Shown here in pieces: positions 26,042 through 33,946 of a stretch of 64,000 nt of DNA. Position numbers and translations under genes: made by a program. The stretch lies in NCBI RefSeq assembly GCF_034263275.1, contig NZ_CP139559.1:6324001-6388000 (forward strand), read 5' to 3'. The notes under the pieces are model-generated. The model did not search any database, was not told the origin of the DNA, and worked only from the letters and a program-made list of their open reading frames with translations. The stretch is from Mucilaginibacter sp. cycad4. GTDB taxonomy: Bacteria; Bacteroidota; Bacteroidia; Sphingobacteriales; Sphingobacteriaceae. Position 1 is the first letter of the stretch; every line of letters starts with the position of its first letter.

Positions 26042-26650
26042 ATGAAAAAGTTAAGTTTAATTGCAATGATGGCCCTGGCGGCATTATCATTCCAGGCCTG
26101 TAATGGCGGAGCAAAAAGCGGCAGCGGCGATAGCACAGCGGCAGCAACAACAGATACTGCCGACAGCGCCAACAAAGTAAAAGACACTACTACTACCGGT
26201 GCAACAGGCATTGCCGTTACTGCCGATGATGCAAAATTTGCAACTGAAGCAGCCAATGCCGGCTTAGCCGAAGTTGCTGTTGGCCAGCTGGCCAGCGAAA
26301 AGGCAACCAATGCCAAAGTAAAAGATTTTGCTAAAATGATGGTTACCGACCACAGCAAAGCAAACGACGAACTAATGGCCATAGCCAAAACTAAAAACAT
26401 TACCCTGCCATCGGCACCTGATGATGAGCATCAGAAAATGAAAGCCGACCTGGCAGCCAAATCAGGCGCTGATTTTGACAAGGACTATGTTGATGCGATG
26501 GTTAAAGGGCATAAAAAAGTTGAATCACTGTTTGAAGATGCATCAAAAAACTGCAAAGATGCCGACCTTAAAGCCTTTGCAGCTAAAACATTACCTGTTA
26601 TCCAACACCATTTGGCCGAAATTGAGACTATTCAAAAAGGTATGAAGTAA
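26042..26650 (+). CDS. DUF4142 lipoprotein
   Basis: This 202-residue protein has lipobox LSFQAC (Cys20), a Ser/Thr/Ala-rich linker to ~55, then the DUF4142 four-helix ferritin-like domain: FATEAANAGLAEVAVGQLAS, FAKMMVTDHSKANDEL and the final HHLAEIETI. The domain is common in Bacteroidota and Proteobacteria and often stress-linked, with no settled activity. The gene is monocistronic, with a terminator right after it. Confidence 0.9.
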   Translation: MKKLSLIAMMALAALSFQACNGGAKSGSGDSTAAATTDTADSANKVKDTTTTGATGIAVTADDAKFATEAANAGLAEVAVGQLASEKATNAKVKDFAKMMVTDHSKANDELMAIAKTKNITLPSAPDDEHQKMKADLAAKSGADFDKDYVDAMVKGHKKVESLFEDASKNCKDADLKAFAAKTLPVIQHHLAEIETIQKGMK

Positions 26651-26675
26651 TCAGCTATTGATTAATTCACACCGG

Positions 26676-26708
26676 AAAAGGGAGATGTAACAATCTCCCT
26701 TTTTCTGT
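26676..26708 (+). terminator. Rho-independent terminator after the DUF4142 gene
   Basis: AAAAGGGAGAT / ATCTCCCTTTT has a 6-nt loop and is followed by a T-rich tail. Confidence 0.8.
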
Positions 26709-26770
26709 TTTATCCCCTTGTACGTATGTGGCTAAAACGATACTTTTAACACAGCAAAATCTACTTTAAT

Positions 26771-27787
26771 ATGTCGAAACCAATAGTAACCGGCCTCATG
26801 GCCTACGGAATGTCGGGACGGATTTTTCACGCCCCGTTTTTAATTACCAATCCGGGCTTTACTTTTAAGGCCGTGGTTGAGCGCCATGAAAAAAAAGCCG
26901 GCAAAAAATATCCAGATGTGATCAGCTACGATAACATCAACCAGTTGCTTAACGACGATGAAATAGAGCTTATTGTCGTTAACACTCCTAACAACACCCA
27001 CTTTGATTATGCCGTGCAAGCGCTAAATGCAGGTAAGCATGTACTGATCGAGAAGCCTGCAGCCGTAACCTCAAGCGAGGTAAAAGCCTTGTTTGACCTG
27101 GGTAAAAAGCTCGATCTGAAAGTGATGATCTACCAAAACCGCCGTTATGACAGCGGTTTCCTTTCGGTAAAGGAGGTGATTGAAAGCGGCAGGTTAGGGG
27201 AATTGATCGAGGTCCATTTCAGGCTGGACAGGTACCGCATGGACATCGGTGCAAAACAATTCAAGGAAACGGCGGGCATTCCGGGCGGTGGCCTTACTTA
27301 TGATCTTGGTGCGCATTTGGTTGATAATGCGATCAGTATTTTCGGCAGGCCGCTGAGCTATGAAAAAACCACTGCTACGCACCGGCCAGGATCACAGGTT
27401 GACGATTATTTCAACATCCATCTCAAATACCCTAACCAGCTTAATGTTTATTTAACCTCGGGATTGTTAATAGCCGAGCACACCTACGGTTTTGTAGTAC
27501 ACGGCACGCTGGGCAGCTTTGTTAAAATGCGTACCGATGTACAGGAAGCCCAGCTTGATGCTGATATGATGCCAACCGACAAAGGCTTTGGCATTGAACC
27601 CGAAGGCAGCGACGGTAAACTGGTATTGGTGGGTGCCGACGGACAGAAAACCGTGGAGTGGATAAAGTCACCAAAAGGTAATTATAATGGCATATTTAAT
27701 GCGGTGTATCATACCGTGCGCGAAAATGCGTTATTCCCGGTAACTGAAGAGCATGTTGCCTGGCAAATTGAATTGCTTGAAAGCTAA
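26771..27787 (+). CDS. Gfo/Idh/MocA-family NAD(P)-dependent oxidoreductase
   Basis: This 338-residue protein begins with a Rossmann fold (GLMAYGMSGRIFHAPFL, a GxxxxG dinucleotide loop). The family signature is HVLIEKPAAV (~95-104), whose EKP lysine is catalytic. The C-terminal domain has GGGLTYDLGAHLVDNAISIF with the substrate-binding His. HAPFL and IYQNRRYDSGF match the YdgJ/YvaA branch that oxidises inositol-like or sugar substrates; the actual substrate is unknown. It is followed closely by a thioredoxin-like lipoprotein gene. Confidence 0.92.
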   Translation: MSKPIVTGLMAYGMSGRIFHAPFLITNPGFTFKAVVERHEKKAGKKYPDVISYDNINQLLNDDEIELIVVNTPNNTHFDYAVQALNAGKHVLIEKPAAVTSSEVKALFDLGKKLDLKVMIYQNRRYDSGFLSVKEVIESGRLGELIEVHFRLDRYRMDIGAKQFKETAGIPGGGLTYDLGAHLVDNAISIFGRPLSYEKTTATHRPGSQVDDYFNIHLKYPNQLNVYLTSGLLIAEHTYGFVVHGTLGSFVKMRTDVQEAQLDADMMPTDKGFGIEPEGSDGKLVLVGADGQKTVEWIKSPKGNYNGIFNAVYHTVRENALFPVTEEHVAWQIELLES

Positions 27788-27826
27788 AAATGTTGTAACT
27801 ATGCTTATTAAATGCTAATTAAAATA

Positions 27827-28315
27827 ATGAAGAAACTGTATTTGCTGCTTTGTCTGATTATTGCCACAGGTTGCAGCCAGGCACAAACGCCACCTGTCAA
27901 CTCGGGCTTACCGCCCTATCACATCCTCACTACAGACAGTGTTTACGTTACTCCTGCCAATCTGAAAAAAAACAAACCGGTAATGGTGATCTATTTTTCG
28001 CCCGATTGCAGCCATTGCCAGCACCTGATGTATGATCTGAAACCCGAGCTGCCCAAGTTAAAAGATGTGCAGATTGTGATGATCACCTTTATGCCTATGC
28101 TTAAAGGGATCCAAACCTTTCAGCGCGATTTTGACCTGGCCAAGTACCATAACATCACCATCGGTACCGAAGGTTATACGTACCTGGTGCAAAAGTTTTA
28201 CAGTGTGCAAACCACCCCATATATAGCCATTTATAACAAGTACGGTAAATTATTTCAGTCGTACCCCAAAGTACCAAAAATTCCGGTGCTGATGGAAACG
28301 CTTAAAAAAGTATAA
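27827..28315 (+). CDS. Thioredoxin-like lipoprotein
   Basis: The start is set at MKKLYLLLCLIIATGCSQAQ, which gives a lipobox (IATGC); an ATG five codons earlier exists. The thioredoxin fold has the redox pair in DCSHCQHL (~65-70), preceded by KPVMVIYFSP, with the cis-proline in VQTTPYIAIYN. The CSHC motif and lipid anchor suggest a periplasmic thiol-disulfide protein like TlpA or DsbD partners. Whether it reduces or oxidises is not clear. It follows the oxidoreductase gene by 39 bp. Confidence 0.85.
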   Translation: MKKLYLLLCLIIATGCSQAQTPPVNSGLPPYHILTTDSVYVTPANLKKNKPVMVIYFSPDCSHCQHLMYDLKPELPKLKDVQIVMITFMPMLKGIQTFQRDFDLAKYHNITIGTEGYTYLVQKFYSVQTTPYIAIYNKYGKLFQSYPKVPKIPVLMETLKKV

Positions 28316-28334
28316 AGCAGCTAACTTATAGCTG

Positions 28335-28372
28335 AAGCCGGTTAACGTCGCGTTAACCGGCTTTGTTGTTTT
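28335..28372 (+). terminator. Rho-independent terminator after the thioredoxin-like gene
   Basis: A 13-bp perfect stem AAGCCGGTTAACG / CGTTAACCGGCTT with a 3-nt loop is followed by TGTTGTTTT. Confidence 0.8.
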
Positions 28373-28451
28373 CAGTCCGCTGATATCGGTGCCCTTCAAG
28401 GTCCTCTGCAAGAGCCTCTGAAGAAACATGAATCCAAATGTGCGCTGTCTC

Positions 28452-28531
28452 GTCCTAAAAAAAGTTTACATTTTATGAGATAGTCCTGTTATGTATTTAC
28501 AAGTGTAGTGATGTCCTGTGATACGTTTACA
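28452..28531. repeat. Three 19-bp iterons at the left end of the insertion sequence
   Basis: Boxes at 28452-28470, 28483-28501 and 28513-28531 fit GTCCT-N3-A-N3-R-TTTACA. They start 31 and 30 bp apart, about three helical turns. The right end has one such box, inside its inverted repeat. They look like transposase-binding sites, and the inner two overlap or flank the orfB stop region. Confidence 0.8.
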
Positions 28532-29436
28532 ATGTTAGTGTTTTTGCGATAATAGTTCTTCCACAATTTTTGAGGTAGCAAGCTTTTATCATGCACATGT
28601 TGGGGCGTTAGCAGACCGATACTGAAGTGTGGCCGGTGTTTGTTATACAACTCGATAGCTCTATCCAGTAATTGTTTTGCTTGTTGCTTATTCTCAGGCC
28701 GGTGATGCTTAAGATATTCTTCTTTAAGAATGCCGTTCATTCGTTCAGCAACGGCATTCTCTAATGGGTCACCGTTCTCGGTCATACTGATCTTGATGTA
28801 TCTGTCCTGTAATAGCTTTACATAGCTTTCTGTGCAATATTGCACTCCCCGGTCCGAGTGATGTATAAGTGCCTCCGGCAATTGTTCAGGCAGGTCTTTT
28901 AAAGCCATTTTCAAGGCCTGTATCGTTTCGATCGTTTCTAAGGTATCAGCCAAATGATAGCCAACTACTTTGTGCGAATAAGCGTCCGTTATCAAACTGA
29001 TGTACAAATGTTCTTCTTTTACTTTCCAGTAGGTGATATCGCTTACCCACAGTTGGTTAGGCCTGACGACCTCCAGGCTGCGTATGATATTCGGCCATCT
29101 GTTGAACCGGTGACCCGACCAGGTCGTCACATGCCGCCTGCGGCGTTTCTTTACTAACAGTCCATTAGCTGACAACAGGTCGAACAGTGCATCCCGTCCC
29201 ATTTTAATGCCATGATCAAGCAAAAAAGGGTGCAGCTTTTCATAAAGCTTCCTGCCACCCATTGCCCGGTGGTCTTGGCGAATGCTGACAACCTCCTGCA
29301 ATATAAGTGTATCCTCTATTCCAGATGCTTCTTGTTGCCAAAAGTGCTGATAATAGGCCTGACGGGTAATACCAAGTAACCGACATAATCGTACAAGGCT
29401 GATCCTTGTATACATGTCTTTCATCTCATGGATCAC
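28489..29436 (-). CDS. IS3-family transposase OrfB (DDE integrase)
   Basis: This 315-residue protein has an N-terminal HTH_21-like region (RISLVRLCRLLGITRQAYY) and then an rve integrase core. The DDE triad is visible: Asp in WVSDITYWK (~131), Asp in HHSDRGVQYCTES (~193), Glu in NAVAERMNGILKEEY (~229). Downstream is LLDRAIELYNKHRPHFSIG, typical of this family. It starts with GTG overlapping the orfA stop in GTGA and lacks a good start context, so it is probably made as an OrfAB fusion by -1 frameshifting. Confidence 0.95.
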   Translation of the reverse strand: MIHEMKDMYTRISLVRLCRLLGITRQAYYQHFWQQEASGIEDTLILQEVVSIRQDHRAMGGRKLYEKLHPFLLDHGIKMGRDALFDLLSANGLLVKKRRRRHVTTWSGHRFNRWPNIIRSLEVVRPNQLWVSDITYWKVKEEHLYISLITDAYSHKVVGYHLADTLETIETIQALKMALKDLPEQLPEALIHHSDRGVQYCTESYVKLLQDRYIKISMTENGDPLENAVAERMNGILKEEYLKHHRPENKQQAKQLLDRAIELYNKHRPHFSIGLLTPQHVHDKSLLPQKLWKNYYRKNTNIVNVSQDITTLVNT

Positions 29437-29834
29437 TTGGTATCCGACTTTTTTCGGATAGGAATATTAAGATCACGTTCAGCAATCTCGATCATACGCT
29501 TGTACATTTCACTGCGAAGCTGCTCATCTTCAAGCTGACGTTCGAGTTCTTTGATGCGTTGTTGTTCTTGCGACAAGGCACCTGTAGGCGGATCTTTATG
29601 GGGCTTCTTTGCGGGCAAGGATAGTGGTTTTACTGATGACAAATATCTGTCTTTTTCCGAAACTTCTGCATAACCTAACTTCTGCATCCAACGCGTTATG
29701 CCACTATGTATCTTGATATCATATTTCCTCAACAACGCCTTTTGACTAACACTGCCAGCCAAATACTCTTTGATAACTGAATGCTTAAATTCAAGTGAAT
29801 AATGTCCTTTTCCATCAATAATGATCTTTTCCAT
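29433..29834 (-). CDS. IS3-family OrfA (helix-turn-helix protein)
   Basis: This 133-residue protein has an HTH_Tnp_1-type domain (YSLEFKHSVIKEYLAGSVSQKALLRKY, a helix-turn-helix with SQKALLRKYDIK). A leucine-zipper coiled coil at ~90-120 (QQRIKELERQLEDEQLRSEM) serves multimerisation. It binds the element ends and joins OrfB through frameshifting near RKKSDTK. The spacing to the right inverted repeat is 14 bp. Confidence 0.92.
   Translation of the reverse strand: MEKIIIDGKGHYSLEFKHSVIKEYLAGSVSQKALLRKYDIKIHSGITRWMQKLGYAEVSEKDRYLSSVKPLSLPAKKPHKDPPTGALSQEQQRIKELERQLEDEQLRSEMYKRMIEIAERDLNIPIRKKSDTK
29448..29454 (-). promoter_or_regulatory. Slippery heptamer A-AAA-AAG for -1 frameshifting
   Basis: In the orfA frame the codons are CGA AAA AAG, so A-AAA-AAG sits in the canonical phase. 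A -1 slip leads directly into the orfB frame 12 bases before the GTG. This is the known expression mode of IS3 elements. Confidence 0.85.
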
Positions 29835-30055
29835 GTAGTTTATTTTTGTGTAAACTCATTTCAGGACAAGACAGAAAGAGCATATTTTCCGGCTCCGTAG
29901 GTGCCTCGTGTTGAAATTCAGGTTGGTGAATTTTGTGGATTAACTTAAACTTGCAGAGGGCCCGGAGGGAACAAAGCCGTCGTTTTGTTTTCAATACGAT
30001 TTAAAATCAACGCGATCAAAACTAATCAGCGATACTGATTACGCTTCAGAATAGT

Positions 30056-30063
30056 TACCTTTG
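30056..30063 (+). promoter_or_regulatory. Bacteroidota -7 box (TACCTTTG) for gcvT
   Basis: It matches TAnnTTTG exactly and ends 21 bp before the chosen ATG, giving a leader of about 18 nt. Confidence 0.55.
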
Positions 30064-30084
30064 CGGCCATTATTTAAGTTGACA

Positions 30085-31170
30085 ATGAAGAATACCGCAT
30101 TAACCGATATCCACGTAAAAACCGGCGCCAAAATGGTTCCATTTGCCGGTTACAACATGCCCGTTCAATACGTTGGCATTAACGCCGAACACGAAACCGT
30201 GCGTAAGGCCGTTGGTGTTTTTGACGTAAGCCACATGGGCGAATTCATTTTAAAAGGTGAGAACGCGCTTGATCTGATTCAGCGGGTTACCAGTAACGAC
30301 GCCTCAAAATTATACGATGGCAAAGTGCAGTACTCATGCGTGCCGAATGAAAACGGTGGTATTGTTGACGATCTGCTGGTTTACCGGATCGACGAAAAAA
30401 CCTATATGCTGGTGGTTAATGCCTCAAATATTGAAAAAGACTGGGACTGGATCTCCAAATACAATACCAACGGCGTGGATATGAAAAACATATCCGACCG
30501 TACATCACTGCTGGCTATCCAGGGCCCTAAAGCTGCTGAAGCCTTGCAAAGCCTAACTGAGGTTGATCTGGTATCCATGGAATATTACACCTTTAAAAAA
30601 GGCACATTTGCAGGTGTCGACAACGTGTTGATATCAGCCACCGGCTATACCGGTGCAGGTGGTTTTGAGATCTATTTTGAAAATCAATATGCCGAACAGA
30701 TCTGGGATGCTATTTTCAAAGCAGGCGAACCATTCGGCATTAAGCCAATTGGCTTAGGTGCCCGCGATACTTTACGCCTGGAAATGGGCTTTTGCCTTTA
30801 TGGTAACGACATAGATGATACCACTTCACCACTTGAAGCTGGTTTGGGTTGGGTAACCAAATTCAATAAAGAATTTACCAATGCCGAGGCGCTGCAAGCC
30901 CAAAAACAAGCGGGCGTAAACCGCAAACTGGTAGGCTTTGAAATGATAGATCGCGGTATCCCCCGCCATGATTATGTTATCGTTGATGCCGATGGCAATA
31001 CTATAGGTAAAGTAACCTCGGGTACGCAATCACCATCTTTACAAAAAGCTATTGGTATGGGCTATGTAGATACCGCTTTCGCCAAAGAAGGTACCGAGAT
31101 CTTTATCAGTATCAGGGATAATAAAATTAAGGCACAGATTGTAAAGCCTCCTTTTTATAAAGCCCCCTAA
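30085..31170 (+). CDS. gcvT: Aminomethyltransferase (glycine cleavage T protein)
   Basis: The start is placed at [20 protein letters not shown], the normal start for this family; the frame extends eight codons further as TTG. The 361-residue protein has FDVSHMGEF, the folate-binding FDVSHM region, and the catalytic Asp in [29 protein letters not shown] and FYKAP lie near the end. It transfers the methylene group from lipoyl-H protein to tetrahydrofolate. GcvH and GcvP are not nearby, and no glycine riboswitch was recognised upstream. Its stop lies inside a C-rich repeat, which supplies the last two residues. Confidence 0.96.
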   Translation: MKNTALTDIHVKTGAKMVPFAGYNMPVQYVGINAEHETVRKAVGVFDVSHMGEFILKGENALDLIQRVTSNDASKLYDGKVQYSCVPNENGGIVDDLLVYRIDEKTYMLVVNASNIEKDWDWISKYNTNGVDMKNISDRTSLLAIQGPKAAEALQSLTEVDLVSMEYYTFKKGTFAGVDNVLISATGYTGAGGFEIYFENQYAEQIWDAIFKAGEPFGIKPIGLGARDTLRLEMGFCLYGNDIDDTTSPLEAGLGWVTKFNKEFTNAEALQAQKQAGVNRKLVGFEMIDRGIPRHDYVIVDADGNTIGKVTSGTQSPSLQKAIGMGYVDTAFAKEGTEIFISIRDNKIKAQIVKPPFYKAP

Positions 31171-31316
31171 CCCCCTGAAGGGGGGACGCTTTCAAACTCC
31201 CCTCTTGAAAGGGGCCGCGAAGGAAAGAGCGAGAGCAGGGGTGTGTTATGCGATATTTATTCATTAATGCGTAACACACTCCTCCGCCCCTCTCAAGAGG
31301 GGAATCGCGCAGCCCC
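31163..31316. repeat. C-rich/G-rich repeat cluster after gcvT
   Basis: CCCCCTAACCCCCTGAAGGGGG gives the gcvT stop. CTCCCCTCTTGAAAGGGG follows, then TGTGTTATGCGATATTTATT, whose arm is answered by AATGCGTAACACAC and CCCCTCTCAAGAGGGG. Together they form a large imperfect inverted repeat. No gene lies in the gap to comB. Confidence 0.7.
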
Positions 31317-31360
31317 GGCTTTTTATCTCTCTGTTATTATTCATTAATTTAAATTCAAAA

Positions 31361-32122
31361 ATGTCTGAAAATATCAATATCCAAACTCCTCCGTTAGCTA
31401 ACGGAGGCCGGGGGGCACACGTTTGCCTAACCCCGGCATTACTGCCGCTTTTTAATGTGGAAGACTACATTGTAGTGGTTATTGATATTTTCAGGGCAAC
31501 ATCATCTATATGTTATGGTATTGAAAACGGTGCTGAGGCTATTATACCGGTATCACAAGTTGAGGAGTGTGCCGCGTATAGAGAGAAAGGGCTGGATTAC
31601 CTTCTTGCCGCCGAACGCGACGGATCGGTAGTTGAGGGTTTTGATTTTGGCAACTCGCCATTTTCATACACTAAAGAAAAAGTAGCTGGTAAAACAATTG
31701 TGTTAACCACTACCAACGGCACGCATGCGCTTCATCTGTCGCGCAGCGCAAAAAAAATTGTTATTGGTTCGTTCCTGAACCTTACCGCTTTAAGCAACTG
31801 GCTTAACACCCAAAACGAAAACGTGCTGCTGGTATGCGCCGGCTGGAAAAACAATTTTAATTTGGAGGATACCCTGTTCGCCGGTGCCGTAATTGAGCAG
31901 TTAAAAGATAAAGGATTTGCACTGGACGATGCCGCGATAGCCGCCAATGATCTTTTCCAGGTTGGTAAAAACGATATCAATGTTTATCTCAAGAAAACCT
32001 CTCACGGCGAGCGCCTGAAAAAATTAGGCATTGAAAAAGATATTGAGTTTTGTTTACAGGTTGATTTGACTACAGCTATCCCCGTTCTGGAAGCTGAAAA
32101 GCTGGTGAGTTTAGAGGTTTAA
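31361..32122 (+). CDS. comB: 2-phosphosulfolactate phosphatase (ComB family)
   Basis: This 253-residue protein has the ComB signatures VVVIDIFRATSSICYGIENGA (~41-60) and LAAERDG, and TNGTHAL in the middle. The enzyme dephosphorylates 2-phosphosulfolactate, a step to sulfolactate in coenzyme M or sulfonate synthesis; many bacteria keep it without coenzyme M. Residues ~9-20 (TPPLANGGRGAH) are encoded by CTCCGTTAGCTAACGGAG, a palindromic repeat inserted in frame ahead of the usual VCLTPALL start. No other gene for sulfonate synthesis lies beside it. Confidence 0.88.
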   Translation: MSENINIQTPPLANGGRGAHVCLTPALLPLFNVEDYIVVVIDIFRATSSICYGIENGAEAIIPVSQVEECAAYREKGLDYLLAAERDGSVVEGFDFGNSPFSYTKEKVAGKTIVLTTTNGTHALHLSRSAKKIVIGSFLNLTALSNWLNTQNENVLLVCAGWKNNFNLEDTLFAGAVIEQLKDKGFALDDAAIAANDLFQVGKNDINVYLKKTSHGERLKKLGIEKDIEFCLQVDLTTAIPVLEAEKLVSLEV

Positions 32123-32128
32123 AATACT

Positions 32129-32163
32129 TATGTCATTGTGAGCAAGCGTCGCAATGACATAAG
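32129..32163. repeat. Short CGTCATTGCGAG-family palindrome after comB
   Basis: TATGTCATTGTGAGC and GCGTCGCAATGACATAA are imperfect reverse complements. It begins seven bases after the comB stop and could end that transcript. Confidence 0.5.
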
Positions 32164-32205
32164 TTGTTGATGCCCAGAAAGAGCCAACGTAAGTAAGCAC
32201 CCCCT

Positions 32206-33738
32206 TTAGGGGGCGGGGGGGGCAGCGAACTCTACAAGCGCCTTTTCAATCCTGCTGATAGTCTCTTCTTTACCAAGCAACGCAACAATATCAAACACAT
32301 GTGGGCCAAACTTGCCGCCAACCAGCATAATGCGGAAAGGCAGCATCACGTCGCCAACCTTTAATCCTTTTTCTTCGGCAAGGGCTTTGAATTTAGTTTC
32401 GAGGTCATGCGCATCAATAGCTGCTTCATTATTTAGTAAAGCAATGAACTCGCGGTAAAATTCTGTTTTGGCATCTGTCCATTTGGGTTTTACGGCGTTA
32501 AGATCATATTCCTTTGGCTGCTCAAAGAAGAAACCTGCCTGCTGATAAAAATCAGGTAATAACACGCAACGATCTTTGATCAAACCAATAACTTTTCCAA
32601 GATGGTCGTCGTCCTCAATGGTAACTCCTTTATCAGCAAATACTCTTATAACATCCGACTTCAGACTTTCGATTTCAGACTTCTTAATCCACTCGGCATT
32701 GAACCATTTGGCCTTCTCAAAATCAAACTTAGCGCCCGATTTATTTACCCGCTCTATCGAAAATTTTTCGATCAGTTCATCAAGCGTAAAAATTTCCTGT
32801 TCGGTACCATCGTTCCAGCCCAAAGTAGCCAGCAGGTTCAGGAATGCTTCGGGTAAAAAACCAAGCTCGCGGAAACCTGGAGTTAACTCGCCTGATTTTG
32901 CATCAAACCAGTTCATGGCATATACCGGGAAACCTAAACGTGCACCATCGCGCTTACTCAATTTACCATGTCCATCGGGTTTCAAAATCAGCGGCAGGTG
33001 TGCCCATTGGGGCATGTCGGCCTTCCAGCCCAAATACTCCCAAAGCAGCAAATGTACCGGGGCCGAAGGCAACCACTCTTCGCCGCGAAAAGCGTGAGTG
33101 ATCTTCATCAGGAAATCATCAACCACAACAGCCAAATGGTAAGTAGGCATACCATCGGCTTTTAACAATACCTTATCATCAACCAGACCGGTTTCAAAGC
33201 TCACATACCCGCGGATCATGTCATTAAAACTTATCGTTTCACCCTCCGGCATTTTGATGCGGATCACGTGTGGCGTTCCGGCAGCAAGTAATGCATCAAC
33301 CTCGTGCTGAGGCAATGAAAGCGAGTTTCTTAAGGTATGGCGATAGGCCAGGCCATACTGAAAATTGGGGATTTCCTTCCGGTTCTTGTCCAGCTCCTCG
33401 GCAGTATCAAAGGCGTAATAGGCATGGCCTTCCATCACCAGGCGTTCGGCATATTCGCGGTAAAGTGGTTTACGTTCGCTTTGGCGGTACGGGGCGTAAG
33501 GACCGCCGGCAACCGGGCTTTCATCGGGGTGAAGGCCGCACCATTTCAGGCAGTCTAAAATATATTCTTCGGCACCTTCCACGTAGCGGGTCTGGTCGGT
33601 ATCCTCAATTCGCAAAACAAAATCGCCTCCATGCTTTTTGGCGAATAAATAATTGAACAACACAGTGCGCACACCGCCAAGGTGTAAACCACCTGTAGGG
33701 CTCGGCGCAAAACGGACTCTTACTTTTTTATCGGTCAT
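32206..33738 (-). CDS. gltX: Glutamyl-tRNA synthetase
   Basis: This 510-residue class I synthetase has the HIGH motif as PSPTGGLHLGGVRTVLF (~11-27) and the KMSKS motif as GKLSKRDG (~258-265). It charges tRNA-Glu, and in organisms lacking GlnRS also tRNA-Gln. The length and order of blocks are normal. The last residues AAPPAP and the TAA come from a C-rich repeat (CCCCTTTAGGGGG). A -7 box sits 8 bp before the ATG, so the mRNA leader would be only a few bases. Confidence 0.97.
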   Translation of the reverse strand: MTDKKVRVRFAPSPTGGLHLGGVRTVLFNYLFAKKHGGDFVLRIEDTDQTRYVEGAEEYILDCLKWCGLHPDESPVAGGPYAPYRQSERKPLYREYAERLVMEGHAYYAFDTAEELDKNRKEIPNFQYGLAYRHTLRNSLSLPQHEVDALLAAGTPHVIRIKMPEGETISFNDMIRGYVSFETGLVDDKVLLKADGMPTYHLAVVVDDFLMKITHAFRGEEWLPSAPVHLLLWEYLGWKADMPQWAHLPLILKPDGHGKLSKRDGARLGFPVYAMNWFDAKSGELTPGFRELGFLPEAFLNLLATLGWNDGTEQEIFTLDELIEKFSIERVNKSGAKFDFEKAKWFNAEWIKKSEIESLKSDVIRVFADKGVTIEDDDHLGKVIGLIKDRCVLLPDFYQQAGFFFEQPKEYDLNAVKPKWTDAKTEFYREFIALLNNEAAIDAHDLETKFKALAEEKGLKVGDVMLPFRIMLVGGKFGPHVFDIVALLGKEETISRIEKALVEFAAPPAP

Positions 33739-33746
33739 GATGGGGG

Positions 33747-33754
33747 CAAAGATA
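33747..33754 (-). promoter_or_regulatory. Bacteroidota -7 box (TATCTTTG) for gltX
   Basis: An exact TAnnTTTG match on the minus strand lies eight bases before the gltX ATG, implying a nearly leaderless transcript. Confidence 0.55.
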
Positions 33755-33761
33755 GTTTATA

Positions 33762-33880
33762 AGTCCGGAAGTCGGAAAGTCCGCGAGTCCGAAAGATTAG
33801 GAGTTTAAAAGTCTGCCCGAAAGTAAAATCCGAACTTTTACCAGATCAATCTGCGGACTTGCGGACTTTCCGACTTCCGG
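33762..33880. repeat. Inverted repeat of AAGTCCGGAAGTCGG units
   Basis: The ~29-bp left arm (33762-33790) pairs with 33852-33880, with one or two mismatches. The unit AGTCCGxAAGTCGG is itself internally repetitive. It fills the divergent gap between gltX and the kinase gene. Confidence 0.75.
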
Positions 33881-33946
33881 ATATCTCCCTCCCAACAAAA
33901 ATTATATTTTACAAAGCAATTTTACGTTATTTGGGCTGTGCCCAGC

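Larger units (their letters stand above)
28446..29873 (-). mobile_element. IS3-family insertion sequence, apparently intact
   Basis: The element is about 1.43 kb. The terminal inverted repeats of ~25 bp are at 28446-28470 and 29849-29873; both begin TGTCT(C/T)GTCCT and end GTTTACA, with 4 mismatches. Two overlapping reading frames encode OrfA and OrfB with a slippery site between. The left end carries three 19-bp boxes at ~30-bp spacing. I found no target-site duplication of 3-5 bp in the flanks (TGCGC on the left, GAAAG on the right). Confidence 0.93.

Noticed and set aside
28436-29884. Target-site duplication of the insertion sequence
   Set aside because: The bases outside the inverted repeats (left TGCGC, right GAAAG) do not match in any 3-5 bp register.
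29874-30084. Glycine riboswitch ahead of gcvT
   Set aside because: The conserved glycine-aptamer core was not found; the gap holds repeat-like sequence and a promoter box.
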